From NCBI GenBank assembly GCA_027013735.1, contig JALWGH010000125.1, positions 1 through 41,861 on the forward strand: 41,861 bases of DNA, given 5' to 3'. The notes beneath the pieces are model-generated. The model did no database searches. It saw only the letters and a list, made by a program, of their open reading frames with translations, and was not told the DNA's origin. The translations under genes were made by a program, and so were the position numbers. Shown here piece by piece: positions 26,424 through 36,154 of the stretch. Position 1 is the first letter of the stretch; each line of letters begins with the position of its first letter. This stretch comes from Melioribacteraceae bacterium (GTDB taxonomy: Bacteria; Bacteroidota; Ignavibacteria; Ignavibacteriales; Melioribacteraceae).

Positions 26424-27404
26424 ATGGAAATCACCGAACTTAATGAAAAGATCAAGGAAGAAAGCCAGTTTATTGACGACCTTGTAGGCGAAATTGGGAA
26501 ATCCATTGTCGGACAAAAAGACATGGTTGAGCGGCTCCTGCTCGGTTTGCTCGGCGACGGACACATCTTGTTGGAAGGCGTGCCCGGTTTGGCTAAAACG
26601 CTTGCAATTAAAACTCTTGCGGCAGCTACCGACGCAAAATTCCAGAGAATTCAGTTCACACCGGATTTGCTCCCTGCAGACTTAATCGGAACAATGATTT
26701 ACAACCAGCGTGAAGGAAAGTTTACGATTAAGAAAGGTCCGATTTTTGCAAACTTTATTCTTGCCGACGAAATTAACCGTGCGCCGGCAAAAGTGCAAAG
26801 CGCTTTGCTGGAAGCAATGCAGGAACGTCAGGTTACAATAGGGGAAGAAACATTTAAATTACACGAACCGTTCTTGGTGCTTGCCACACAAAACCCTATT
26901 GAACAGGAAGGAACTTACCCTTTGCCCGAAGCGCAGGTGGACAGGTTCATGCTTAAGGTTAAAATCACTTACCCGGAAAAGGACGAAGAATTATTGATTA
27001 TGAGACGTAACATTTCGGGCGACCCCGAAATTAAGCCTGTCGTTAAGCCTGAGCAAATATTAAAAGCGCGTGAGCTTGTTCGCAACGTTTACATGGACGA
27101 AAAAATTGAGCGGTACATTTTGGACATTGTTTTTGCAACAAGGCAGCCAAAAGAATACGGGCTCGAAAAATTAATCGACTTGATTCAATACGGCGCTTCG
27201 CCGAGAGCTACAATCAATTTGGCAATAGGCGCAAGAGCAATGGCGTTCATCCGCAGGCGCGGTTACGTTATTCCCGAAGACGTGCGCGCTATTTGCATGG
27301 ACGTGCTTCGTCACCGTATTGCCGTTACTTACGAAGCCGAAGCCGAAGAAATTACGTCGGAAAATATTATTAGCGAAATCCTGAACACCGTTGAAGTGCC
27401 CTAA
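26424..27404 (+). CDS. moxR: MoxR-family AAA ATPase
   Basis: GHILLEGVPGLAKTLAIKTLA, DEINRAPAKVQSALLEAMQERQVTIGEE, ATQNPIEQEGTYPLPEAQVDRFMLK. Confidence 0.97.
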   Translation: MEITELNEKIKEESQFIDDLVGEIGKSIVGQKDMVERLLLGLLGDGHILLEGVPGLAKTLAIKTLAAATDAKFQRIQFTPDLLPADLIGTMIYNQREGKFTIKKGPIFANFILADEINRAPAKVQSALLEAMQERQVTIGEETFKLHEPFLVLATQNPIEQEGTYPLPEAQVDRFMLKVKITYPEKDEELLIMRRNISGDPEIKPVVKPEQILKARELVRNVYMDEKIERYILDIVFATRQPKEYGLEKLIDLIQYGASPRATINLAIGARAMAFIRRRGYVIPEDVRAICMDVLRHRIAVTYEAEAEEITSENIISEILNTVEVP

Positions 27405-27416
27405 TAGTTTGCCCGG

Positions 27417-28298
27417 TTGAATATGACAACAAAAGAATTATTAAAACAGGTACGTGAAATTGAGCTTAAGACCCGTGGTTTGGTCAACGAGGTTTTCTCC
27501 GGCGAATACCATTCCGTCTTCAAAGGCAGGGGGATGGAATTCTCCGAAGTGCGTGAATATCAAATAGGGGACGACATCCGCTCAATAGACTGGAACGTTA
27601 CCGCGCGTTTCGGGCATCCTTACGTTAAAATATTTGAGGAGGAACGCGAGCTTACGTTAATGCTGCTTGTGGATATGAGCGGCTCGCAGATGTTCGGAAC
27701 TTTTGAGAAGACCAAACAACAAATTGCCGCGGAGCTGAGCGCAATCCTTGCTTTTTCCGCAATGAAGAATAACGACAAAGTGGGACTGATTTTGTTTACG
27801 GACAGAATTGAAAAATTCGTTCCACCGAAAAAAGGCAAAAGCCACGTGCTCCGTTTAATCCGGGACATCCTTTCCTTTACGCCCGAAGGCAACAGAACGG
27901 ACATTAAGAGTGCACTGGAATATTTCAACGGCGCTGTTAAAAAAAGAAGTATTGCATTTTTAATCTCCGATTTTATTGACGAAGGTTACGAGAAGATTTT
28001 GAAAACCGTCGGCAGAAAACACGACTTAATCGGAGTGGTTTTGAAAGACCCGCGCGAGGCGGAAATTGACGGCTTCGGACTTGTGAAATTCAAGGATTTG
28101 GAAACGGGAGAGGTGCGTTGGATTGACACAAGCGCTAAGGAAATTACGGAATATTACAGAAACAAAATTACAGAAATGGAAAACTTAAGGAACTCGCTTT
28201 TTATTTCCGGCGGTTTGGACAAAATAGAAATTCACACGAACGAGTCGTACATTATGCCGTTGATTAAATTTTTCAAAGAGAGAGAAAAAAGATGGTAA
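27417..28298 (+). CDS. DUF58 domain protein (VWA-like)
   Basis: GRGMEFSEVREYQIGDDIRSIDWNVTARFGHPYVKIFEEERELTLMLLVDMSGSQMFG. Confidence 0.95.
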   Translation: MNMTTKELLKQVREIELKTRGLVNEVFSGEYHSVFKGRGMEFSEVREYQIGDDIRSIDWNVTARFGHPYVKIFEEERELTLMLLVDMSGSQMFGTFEKTKQQIAAELSAILAFSAMKNNDKVGLILFTDRIEKFVPPKKGKSHVLRLIRDILSFTPEGNRTDIKSALEYFNGAVKKRSIAFLISDFIDEGYEKILKTVGRKHDLIGVVLKDPREAEIDGFGLVKFKDLETGEVRWIDTSAKEITEYYRNKITEMENLRNSLFISGGLDKIEIHTNESYIMPLIKFFKEREKRW

Positions 28299-29230
28299 GG
28301 GTTTTAACACTGATATTATTGGTTCTCCCGCGTTTGTTGTTTGCCCAGACGATTGAGGTCGAAGCAAAAACCGATTCTTCCCTTTACCTTGTCGGTGATT
28401 ACATTCATTACAAAATAGATTTAAAGTACGACAAAAATATTAAAGTTTATTTCCCGTCGGTAAAGGATTCCGTTAAAGATGCGGAGTTCATTTCCCAAGC
28501 GCCGGTTAAGCGCGACGAAAGCGACGGTAAGGTAATAGAAGAAAGAGATTTTGTCTTTTCGAAATACGATTCCGGCGCAGTGGTTTTTCCGCCGCTGCCT
28601 ATTTACTACACGATTGGCGCGGATACGACGAAATCGGTAATCCGCACAAACGAGGTTAAGGTTACTGTCCAAACAATAAATGTTGACCCGCAGGGAAGAA
28701 TCCAAGACGTAAAACCACCGGTTACCGTGCCTTATCCGTGGTGGTGGATTTTGTTGGCTGTCCTTGGCGTGATTGCCGTTGCAGCCCTTGCCTATTGGCT
28801 TTGGAGGCGCAGGCAGTTCAAAGATGTTGAAAAGAAAATAGTCAAGAAAGTTGTTGTCCCGCCGGATAAATTGGCATTGCAAAGACTCCGCGAGTTGGAA
28901 GAAAAGAAACTTTGGCAGCAGGGGAAAATCAAGGAATATCATTCCGAAATTACCGAAATCATTCGCAGGTATTTTGAGGACAGGTTCAAAATTCTTGCAA
29001 TGGAATCCACTTCTTCGGAAATAATTGAGCAACTTGCTAAAGTTGACGAAGCGGGAAAAATTCTTGACATCACCCGGCATTTCTTGAGTAATGCCGATAT
29101 GGTTAAGTTTGCAAAGTTCGAGCCGATGCCTTCGGTAAACGAGGAGATGATGAAACAAGCGGTGGAAATTGTTAAATCCACTCCTGTTAAAGAAGCGGAA
29201 GTAAAAACGGAGGAGGCAGGCGATGTTTAA
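28292..29230 (+). CDS. Membrane protein of the Bat cluster (BatD/DUF4381-like)
   Basis: N-terminal signal, beta-rich periplasmic region, single TM (WWWILLAVLGVIAVAALAYWLW), cytosolic helical tail; overlaps DUF58 and batA genes. Confidence 0.65.
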   Translation: MVRVLTLILLVLPRLLFAQTIEVEAKTDSSLYLVGDYIHYKIDLKYDKNIKVYFPSVKDSVKDAEFISQAPVKRDESDGKVIEERDFVFSKYDSGAVVFPPLPIYYTIGADTTKSVIRTNEVKVTVQTINVDPQGRIQDVKPPVTVPYPWWWILLAVLGVIAVAALAYWLWRRRQFKDVEKKIVKKVVVPPDKLALQRLRELEEKKLWQQGKIKEYHSEITEIIRRYFEDRFKILAMESTSSEIIEQLAKVDEAGKILDITRHFLSNADMVKFAKFEPMPSVNEEMMKQAVEIVKSTPVKEAEVKTEEAGDV

Positions 29231-30218
29231 GAATATCTCGTTTGCTTATCCGTATTTACTTTACCTGCTGTTGATTATTCCTGTCTTTGTTTACTTCTAC
29301 ATCAGGAAATTCAAAAGCGGGACGCCGGAAATTCATTTCCCGTCACTCGGGATTTTCAAGGAGACGAAAAAATCTTTAAGGGAAAGACTCGTGCATCTTC
29401 CTTTTACTTTGAAGATGCTTTCGTTGGCGTTACTAATTGTCGCGGCAGCTCGCCCGCAAACTTTCTCAACGAGCGAAAACGTTTACACCGAAGGTATTAA
29501 TATTGTAATGCTGCTTGACATTTCCGGCAGTATGCTTGCCGAAGATTTAAAACCCAACAGATTGGAAGCGGCTAAAAAAGTAATTGACGAATTTATTCAG
29601 GGCAGGAAGTCCGACAAAATCGGGCTGGTGATTTTTGCGCGAGAGAGCTTTACACAATGCCCGCTAACCATTGACTATTCCGTTTTACGGGAACTGCTAA
29701 AAGAAATTAAAAGCGGAATGCTCGAAGACGGTACCGCAATAGGAATTGCAATTGCGAACGGCATCAATAGATTAAAAGACGCGAAGGGCAAAAGCAAAGT
29801 AATGATTCTGCTTACCGACGGCGTTAACAATGCCGGTGAAATTGACCCGATTACAGCGGCGCAAATTGCCAAGGATTACGGCATCAGGATTTACACGGTT
29901 GGCGTTGGAACAAGGGGAAAAGCTCCTTACCCGTTCATGACCCCTTTCGGCAAGCAATACCAAATGGTGCCGGTGGAGATTGACGAAAACACGTTGCGTC
30001 AAATTGCAAAGATTACGGGAGGTAAATATTTCCGCGCTACGAACAACGCCAAGCTGAGAGAGATTTACAAAGAGATTGACAAAATGGAAAAGACTCGCGT
30101 TAAGGTTACTTCCTACAAACACGCTTCGGAAAAGTTTTACACTTACGCGGGCGTTGGACTTTTGTTGTTGCTTTTGGAAATTTTACTTTCGAATTCTTAT
30201 TTGAAAACTTTACCTTAA
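29223..30218 (+). CDS. batA: BatA-like VWA-domain membrane protein
   Basis: MIDAS DISGSMLAEDLKPNRLEAAK; TM segments flank the VWA domain; LTDGVNNAGEIDP. Confidence 0.92.
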   Translation: MFKNISFAYPYLLYLLLIIPVFVYFYIRKFKSGTPEIHFPSLGIFKETKKSLRERLVHLPFTLKMLSLALLIVAAARPQTFSTSENVYTEGINIVMLLDISGSMLAEDLKPNRLEAAKKVIDEFIQGRKSDKIGLVIFARESFTQCPLTIDYSVLRELLKEIKSGMLEDGTAIGIAIANGINRLKDAKGKSKVMILLTDGVNNAGEIDPITAAQIAKDYGIRIYTVGVGTRGKAPYPFMTPFGKQYQMVPVEIDENTLRQIAKITGGKYFRATNNAKLREIYKEIDKMEKTRVKVTSYKHASEKFYTYAGVGLLLLLLEILLSNSYLKTLP

Positions 30219-30228
30219 AGGGAAAAGA

Positions 30229-31263
30229 ATGTTCAGGTTTCAGCATAGCGAATATTTAATGTTGCTTTACATCCTGCCGTTTTTGGCGGCACTCTATTGG
30301 TACGCTTCTTACCGCCGTTCCAAAAAACTGAAGGAGTTTGCACGTCAAAAAATGTCCGGCGTTCTTTACCCGAAGTTTAGCGCCAAAAAAAGATTGGTAA
30401 AGTTTTCGTTGAAATTTTTAGCCGTTACGCTGATTATTTTTGCACTTGCCAATCCGCAGTTGGGCTCGAAGATTGAAGAAGTTAAGCAAGTGGGAATTGA
30501 CGTTTACATTTGTCTCGATGTTTCCCTGAGTATGCAGGCGGAGGATATTAAACCGAACCGCTTGGAGAAGGCGAAGTACGAAATTTCGAAGTTGATTGAC
30601 AGGCTGAGGGGAGACAGGCTCGGATTGATTGTTTTTGCAGGCAACGCTTATGTGCAAATTCCTTTAACAACGGATTACGCCGCAGCGCACTTGCTTTTGA
30701 ATGCCGTTGACGTTAATTCCGTGCCCGAACCGGGAACGGCAATTGCCTCTGCAATTAAGCTCGCAATAGATTCATTCAAAAAAGACGCCGAGACACAAAA
30801 GGCAATTGTTGTAATTACCGACGGCGAAGACCACCAAGGAGATTTGAAGCCGGTAATTGAAGAAGCAAAGAAAAAAGGAATTTTAATTTACACAATCGGG
30901 CTTGGTTCGCCCGCCGGTGTGCCTATTCCGATTTACAATTCCGCAGGGCAAAAAATCGGTTACAAAAAAGACCGCCACGGTAATGTTGTTTTAACGAAAC
31001 TCGATGAGGCGACGCTTAAGGAAATTGCGGATGAAAGCGGAGGTAAATATTTCCGTGGCACTAACACCGAAGACGAGCTTGAAAAGATTTACAACGACCT
31101 TGCGCACTTGAAACAAACGGAATTCGGAGCTACGCGAATTACCGATTACGAAGACAGATTTTACTACCCGCTGATTTTGGCTATTTTACTTCTCATTGTG
31201 GAGAATTTAATCCCAGGAACAAAATCGGAAATTCTTAGTAAATTACTTGCAAAAAATGAATAA
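30229..31263 (+). CDS. batB: BatB-like VWA-domain membrane protein
   Basis: MIDAS CLDVSLSMQAEDIKPNRLEKAK; VITDGEDHQGD; TM segments at both ends. Confidence 0.92.
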   Translation: MFRFQHSEYLMLLYILPFLAALYWYASYRRSKKLKEFARQKMSGVLYPKFSAKKRLVKFSLKFLAVTLIIFALANPQLGSKIEEVKQVGIDVYICLDVSLSMQAEDIKPNRLEKAKYEISKLIDRLRGDRLGLIVFAGNAYVQIPLTTDYAAAHLLLNAVDVNSVPEPGTAIASAIKLAIDSFKKDAETQKAIVVITDGEDHQGDLKPVIEEAKKKGILIYTIGLGSPAGVPIPIYNSAGQKIGYKKDRHGNVVLTKLDEATLKEIADESGGKYFRGTNTEDELEKIYNDLAHLKQTEFGATRITDYEDRFYYPLILAILLLIVENLIPGTKSEILSKLLAKNE

Positions 31264-31269
31264 TTTGTA

Positions 31270-32034
31270 TTGAATACGATGCCGGACGCTAAAGAAAAAA
31301 TAAATTTTAAAATGAGTTTAAGAAACTTAAGTTTTGTGATTTGCCTAAGTTTGTTTTCCCTTTTATTTACAGGGCTGTCGTTTGGTCAATCTGCAAGGAG
31401 CCTTGTAAATAAAGGGGTAGATGACTATAAGCAGGGAAAGTACTCGGATGCGGAAGTAAATTTCAAAAAAAGTTTGGACGAGGATTTCGATTCCTTTGCC
31501 GGACATTTCGACCTTGGCGATGCGTTGTACAAACAGGGAAGGTACAACGAAGCGCTCAAGGAATACAAAAATGCTTTAAGCTACGCCGAAACAAAAGAGC
31601 AAAAAGCAAAAGTTTTTCACAACGTTGGCAATGCGTTGCTGAAGTCGAAAAAAATTAAAGAAAGCATCGGCGCTTACGCAAATGCTTTGAAGCTAAATCC
31701 CAACGACATGCAGACGAAATACAATCTTTCTTATGCGTTGAGGATGTTGAAAAAACAGAAGAATAAACAAAAGAACAAACAGAACAAAAACCAGAACAAG
31801 AAGAACAAACAACAGAAAAAACAGCAAAACCAGAATCAGCAGAATAAGAACAAACAACAAAAACAAAAGCAACAACAGCAAAAGCAGAACAAACAGCAAC
31901 AAAAAAGACAGCAGCTAAATAAAGCTCAGGCTAAAAGAATTCTTGACGCTTTGAAAAACAAGGAAGCAAAACTTCAGAAAAAATTGAGAAAAAGAAAAAG
32001 CGGTAAGAAAGTAAAAACGGACAAGGATTGGTAA
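31270..32034 (+). CDS. batC: BatC-like TPR protein with K/N/Q-rich tract
   Basis: Position between batB and batD; TPRs; low-complexity KKQKNKQKNKQNKNQNKKNKQQKK... The listed TTG start is uncertain; MSLRNLSFVICLSLFSLLFTGLSFGQSA (ATG at 31312) gives a clean signal peptide. Confidence 0.82.
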   Translation: MNTMPDAKEKINFKMSLRNLSFVICLSLFSLLFTGLSFGQSARSLVNKGVDDYKQGKYSDAEVNFKKSLDEDFDSFAGHFDLGDALYKQGRYNEALKEYKNALSYAETKEQKAKVFHNVGNALLKSKKIKESIGAYANALKLNPNDMQTKYNLSYALRMLKKQKNKQKNKQNKNQNKKNKQQKKQQNQNQQNKNKQQKQKQQQQKQNKQQQKRQQLNKAQAKRILDALKNKEAKLQKKLRKRKSGKKVKTDKDW

Positions 32035-32040
32035 TAATAG

Positions 32041-33897
32041 ATGGGAAGAGTCTTGTTAAATAATATCCGGAAAATTTTTTATTTCTTTTTGGCATTTGCA
32101 TTTTTTAATGTTGCCAGCCTTCGGGCTCAGGTGTTTAAGGTATCGGCGGACAAAACCACTGTAGGACTTGGCGAAACTTTTCAGATTTACTTTGAGTTTG
32201 ACGCGCCCGACATGAATTCGGTTAGCGGATTTCACGCTCCTGCTTTCAAAGGGTTTACAATTCTTGGCGGACCTAATCAATCCACAAGCATGCAGATTAT
32301 TAACGGACAGATGTCTTCCAGCGTTACTTATTCCTATGTTTTAACACCGCAAAAGTTAGGCTCGTTTACTATCGGCACGGCGTCTGTTAAATACAAGGGC
32401 AAAACTTACAAAACAAAACCGTTGACAATTAAAGTTGTGAAAGGGAAAGCAAAGGCTTTGCCTAAACCGGCTCCGCCTACGCAAAATGGAATTGACGAAC
32501 AGGAAATTGCAAAGAATGTTTTCATTCGTGCCATCCCCAACAAAACAACTGTTTACCAAGGGGAACAATTAACGGTCGTGTACAAGCTTTACACGCGTTT
32601 GAATATTTCTTCTCCGTCGCTTACAAAGCTGCCAACGTACGAAGGCTTTTGGGCGGAAGATCTCGACATGCCGAATACGATTAATTTTCACATCGAAATG
32701 TACAAAGGGCAAAGGTACAGGGTTGCCGACATTAAAAAGGCTGCGCTCTTTGCAACAAAATCCGGCAAGTTGAAAGTAACTCCGTTCGAGTTGAAAATTC
32801 CGGTTCTAATCAGACGCCGTAACAGAAACCGCAGTTTGTTCGATGACTTTTTTAATGACCCGTTCTTTTCCCGTACGGAAACTTACAACTACAATGCAAA
32901 ATCGAACAGTTTGACCATTAACGTTTTACCTTTGCCCGTAAAAGGTGTTCCGCCCTCGTTCAAGGGCGCTGTGGGGCACTTTAACATCTCGGCAAAAATA
33001 AATAAGAACAACGTTAAGGTAAATAATCCTGTTTCCCTGAAGTTGAAGATTTGGGGAGAAGGAAACATTAACTTAATTGATGTTCCCGAAGTTAAACTTC
33101 CGGCAGGCTTCGAAGAATACGAACCGAAAGTTACAACCAAGGTAAACAAAAAAGATATTGTCAGCGGTTACAAATCCATTGAGTATTTGATTGTGCCGAG
33201 AATTCCCGGACGGAAGGTAATTCCCCCGGTAGAGTTTTCCTACTTTGACCCGGCAAAGAAAAAGTACATTACTTTACGCACTCCCAAGTTTGAAATAAAC
33301 GTAACCGGCAGTGCTTCGATGGCAGAGAACATGCCAGCCGGTTTCAGCAAAGAAGACATCAAGCTTTTAAATAAAGACATCCGCTTCATTAAAGTTTCGG
33401 GTTTCGAGTTCGTCAAAAAAAGTGACGTGCGCGGAATTCCCGCTTGGTTTTATTGGTCGTTGATTGTGCCGTTATTACTGCTTTTTGTGGCTGTCGGCGT
33501 TAAAAAGCATCACGACAAAATCAGCGGGAACGTCGAGCTTTCACGTTCATTAAAAGCAGAGAAGTTGGCGCGCAAGAGATTGAAGAATGCCAAAAAAGCT
33601 CTCGATTCAAAAAGCGCTACTCTTTTTTACGAAGAGATTGCAAAAGCGCTCTACGGTTACCTTGGCGACAAGCTTCACATTAACATGTCCGAATTTACTT
33701 TGGAAAAGGTTGAAAAGAAATTGAACACTGCCGGTATTGAAGAAGAGCTGATTAAGAAAGTTCGCGAGATTGCCGACAAGTGCGAGTATGCGAGGTTTGC
33801 TCCTTCAAAAGATGAAGCGGCTGAAGAAAAACTTTACAATGAAACGCTTGAGTTGATTTCCACGCTGGAAAAGAAAATTAAAAAGTTTAAGAAATAA
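32041..33897 (+). CDS. batD: BatD family oxygen-tolerance protein
   Basis: N-terminal signal, VFKVSADKTTVGLGETFQIYFEFD, GFTILGGPNQSTSMQIINGQMSSSVTYSYVLTPQKLGSFTIG, TM near C-terminus. Confidence 0.93.
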   Translation: MGRVLLNNIRKIFYFFLAFAFFNVASLRAQVFKVSADKTTVGLGETFQIYFEFDAPDMNSVSGFHAPAFKGFTILGGPNQSTSMQIINGQMSSSVTYSYVLTPQKLGSFTIGTASVKYKGKTYKTKPLTIKVVKGKAKALPKPAPPTQNGIDEQEIAKNVFIRAIPNKTTVYQGEQLTVVYKLYTRLNISSPSLTKLPTYEGFWAEDLDMPNTINFHIEMYKGQRYRVADIKKAALFATKSGKLKVTPFELKIPVLIRRRNRNRSLFDDFFNDPFFSRTETYNYNAKSNSLTINVLPLPVKGVPPSFKGAVGHFNISAKINKNNVKVNNPVSLKLKIWGEGNINLIDVPEVKLPAGFEEYEPKVTTKVNKKDIVSGYKSIEYLIVPRIPGRKVIPPVEFSYFDPAKKKYITLRTPKFEINVTGSASMAENMPAGFSKEDIKLLNKDIRFIKVSGFEFVKKSDVRGIPAWFYWSLIVPLLLLFVAVGVKKHHDKISGNVELSRSLKAEKLARKRLKNAKKALDSKSATLFYEEIAKALYGYLGDKLHINMSEFTLEKVEKKLNTAGIEEELIKKVREIADKCEYARFAPSKDEAAEEKLYNETLELISTLEKKIKKFKK

Positions 33898-33905
33898 GAC
33901 AATAA

Positions 33906-34685
33906 TTGAAAATGAAAAAAAGAAGTTTGCTTTTTAGCTTGGTATTATTGCTTGTTCTCCTTGTTGGAGCCACGAACTCCTTTGCCTACAGGTTCGAGGA
34001 TGTGATTAAGAAAGGAAACGAGCTTTACAAAAACGGGCAGTTCGAAAAAGCAATCGCCGAATACAAAAGTATTTTAGACCAAGGTTACGAAAGCGCGGGA
34101 ATTTATTACAACCTTGGAAATTGTTACTACAAACTCGGCAAATTAGGTTACGCAATTCTTTACTACGAAAAGGCATTAAAATTAAACCCGGACGACGAGG
34201 ATATTAATTACAATCTGAAAATTGCACGTGCACATACGGTTGACAAAATAAAGGAAGTTCCCCAAATATTTCTTGTCGAATGGTGGGACGGACTTCTTGC
34301 CGCGTTAACGTTAAAAGGCTGGGCAATGCTTGCTTCGATTCTTTTTGTGCTTTTTGTCCTTGCTGTAGGATTTTATTATTTGTCGAACAATTTGGACTTA
34401 CGCCGTTTCTCGTTTATTGCCGGCTCATTTTTAATTACATTGTTTGTGATTAATGTTTTCGTTTTAATTGCAAAGTACGACCGCGAAACAAAAACTCAAT
34501 ACGGCGTGGTGGTTACGAATGTTGTAACCGTAAAACAATCCCCGGACGAAAAATCCTCGGACGCGTTTATCGTTCACGAGGGATTAAAATTCAAAATTGA
34601 AGACTCGTTGGACAATTGGGTTAAAGTTCACCTTTCCGACGGTAAAGTGGGCTGGATGCCAAAGGGAGTGTTCGAAATAATTTAG
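33906..34685 (+). CDS. batE: BatE-like TPR and SH3-like domain membrane protein
   Basis: TPR KGNELYKNGQFEKAIAEYKSILDQGYESAGIYYNLGNCYYKLGKLGYAILYYEKALKLNPDDEDINYNL; two TMs; C-terminal SH3-like VTVKQSPDEKSSDAFIVHEGLKFKIEDSLDNWVKVHLSDGKVGWMPKGVFE. Confidence 0.9.
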   Translation: MKMKKRSLLFSLVLLLVLLVGATNSFAYRFEDVIKKGNELYKNGQFEKAIAEYKSILDQGYESAGIYYNLGNCYYKLGKLGYAILYYEKALKLNPDDEDINYNLKIARAHTVDKIKEVPQIFLVEWWDGLLAALTLKGWAMLASILFVLFVLAVGFYYLSNNLDLRRFSFIAGSFLITLFVINVFVLIAKYDRETKTQYGVVVTNVVTVKQSPDEKSSDAFIVHEGLKFKIEDSLDNWVKVHLSDGKVGWMPKGVFEII

Positions 34686-34756
34686 TTTATCGCTTAAAAA
34701 GATAATAGGGAACAGAGACACTTAAGACTCGTTACGTGAGACTTAAAACTTATTCA

Positions 34757-35000
34757 GTGGAAAGTTGAAAATGGAAAGTGGAAAGTTAGGATGCAATATT
34801 TTCTGCGTCCTCTGCGCAAAACCTTTGCGTTCTTTGCGTGGAAAAACAAGAAACGGTTAAACGAGAAATACAGATTTTCAGATAACAGATAACAGAGAAC
34901 AGTGAACAGAGAGAAATGATTGTTGCTTTGAATTTGTCAGTTAATACTTGTAATCATTCCATCCAACAATCCAAAAATCCAATCATCCAAAAGTATTATT
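34757..35000. repeat. Intergenic block of several short degenerate tandem repeat families
   Basis: GGAAAGT(T/G)-type units 34757-34790; TGCGTYCTYTGCG direct repeat 34803-34840; ATAACAGATAACAGAGAACAGTGAACAGAG about 34876-34912; (A)ATCCAA units about 34958-34992. Confidence 0.7.
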
Positions 35001-35090
35001 TAAAAGCACCCGATATTTTTTTGGGAATATTACACTCCCTTTTAATAAATTACGAGTTCGAAAATTAGTTTTAAATTAACGGAGAAATTT

Positions 35091-35657
35091 ATGGCTGATA
35101 CTTCAGACTTCAGAAACGGATTGATTATCAAATTCAAGAACGATCTTTACACGATTGTGGAATTTCAACACGTTAAGCCGGGCAAGGGCGGAGCGTTTGT
35201 AAGAACAACGTTGAAGAATCTCAGAACCGGCAGAGTGTTGGACAACACTTTCCGCTCGGGCGAGTCGGTTGAAGTGGTTCGTGTTGAAAGAAGAAAGTAC
35301 CAGTACCTTTACAAAGAGTCCGGCGGTTTTGTCCTAATGGACAACGAGACCTACGAACAAATCACCGTGCCGGAAGATATGTTTGGCGAAGGTAAAAAGT
35401 TTCTTAAAGAAGGCGAGGAAGTTGAATTGCTTGTTGACGATGACGAAAACATTGTTACAACGGAACTTCCGATTTTCGTTACTTTGAAAGTAATAGAAAC
35501 CGAACCCGGGTTCAAAGGCGACACGGCGACGAACGTGTTGAAACCTGCAAAAGTTGAAACCGGTGCTACGGTTCAGGTACCGCTGTTCATTAACGAAGGC
35601 GACTTGCTTAAAATAGATACCCGTACAGGGCAGTACGTAGAAAGAGTAAAAAGTTAG
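35091..35657 (+). CDS. efp: Translation elongation factor P
   Basis: [50 protein letters not shown]...; C-terminal [24 protein letters not shown]. Confidence 0.98.
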   Translation: MADTSDFRNGLIIKFKNDLYTIVEFQHVKPGKGGAFVRTTLKNLRTGRVLDNTFRSGESVEVVRVERRKYQYLYKESGGFVLMDNETYEQITVPEDMFGEGKKFLKEGEEVELLVDDDENIVTTELPIFVTLKVIETEPGFKGDTATNVLKPAKVETGATVQVPLFINEGDLLKIDTRTGQYVERVKS

Positions 35658-35665
35658 GGGTTAAT

Positions 35666-36139
35666 ATGGATTTAAACTTAATTAAAAGACTTATTAAAGT
35701 TGTTGAGAAATCCGACATCACCGAATTTTCCATTTCCGAAGGGGATGTCAAAATTAAAATTTCCAAAAACAACGGTCAGGTTTCGCAAGTGGTTACAAGC
35801 GTTCCCGTTCAGGCTCAGGCTCCCGTTGCAGCGCCGCAACCTGCAGCGCCGAAACCGGCGGAAGCTCAACCTGCGGCTGAAAAGCAGCAGGACGAAAATC
35901 TGCACGAAGTTCGTTCTCCCATTGTCGGAACGTTTTACCGCGCACCCGCGCCTGATGCCGACCCGTACGTTAAAGTGGGCGACCACGTAAGTCCGGGCAC
36001 CGTGCTTTGCATTGTGGAGGCAATGAAACTGATGAACGAAATCGAATCTGATGTTTCCGGCACGGTGGAACAAATCTTAGTTGAAAATGCCACTCCTGTG
36101 GAATACAACCAACCGTTATTTGTAATTAGAACAGATTAA
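35666..36139 (+). CDS. accB: Acetyl-CoA carboxylase biotin carboxyl carrier protein
   Basis: P/A-rich linker; biotinylation motif [15 protein letters not shown]. Confidence 0.97.
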   Translation: MDLNLIKRLIKVVEKSDITEFSISEGDVKIKISKNNGQVSQVVTSVPVQAQAPVAAPQPAAPKPAEAQPAAEKQQDENLHEVRSPIVGTFYRAPAPDADPYVKVGDHVSPGTVLCIVEAMKLMNEIESDVSGTVEQILVENATPVEYNQPLFVIRTD

Positions 36140-36154
36140 AATCCGGGGTTAGTT

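Noticed and set aside
28421-29158. 245-aa antisense ORF within the Bat operon
   Set aside because: Shadow of the BatD/DUF4381-like gene; no start signal or family resemblance.
31693-31902. 69-aa antisense ORF made almost only of L, V and F (apparent TM protein)
   Set aside because: It is the complement of the BatC K/N/Q low-complexity tract; its composition is forced by that tract and there is no ribosome-binding site.
34870-35000. Possible CRISPR-like array
   Set aside because: Units are only 6-8 nt, degenerate and without regular spacers; no cas genes in the window.
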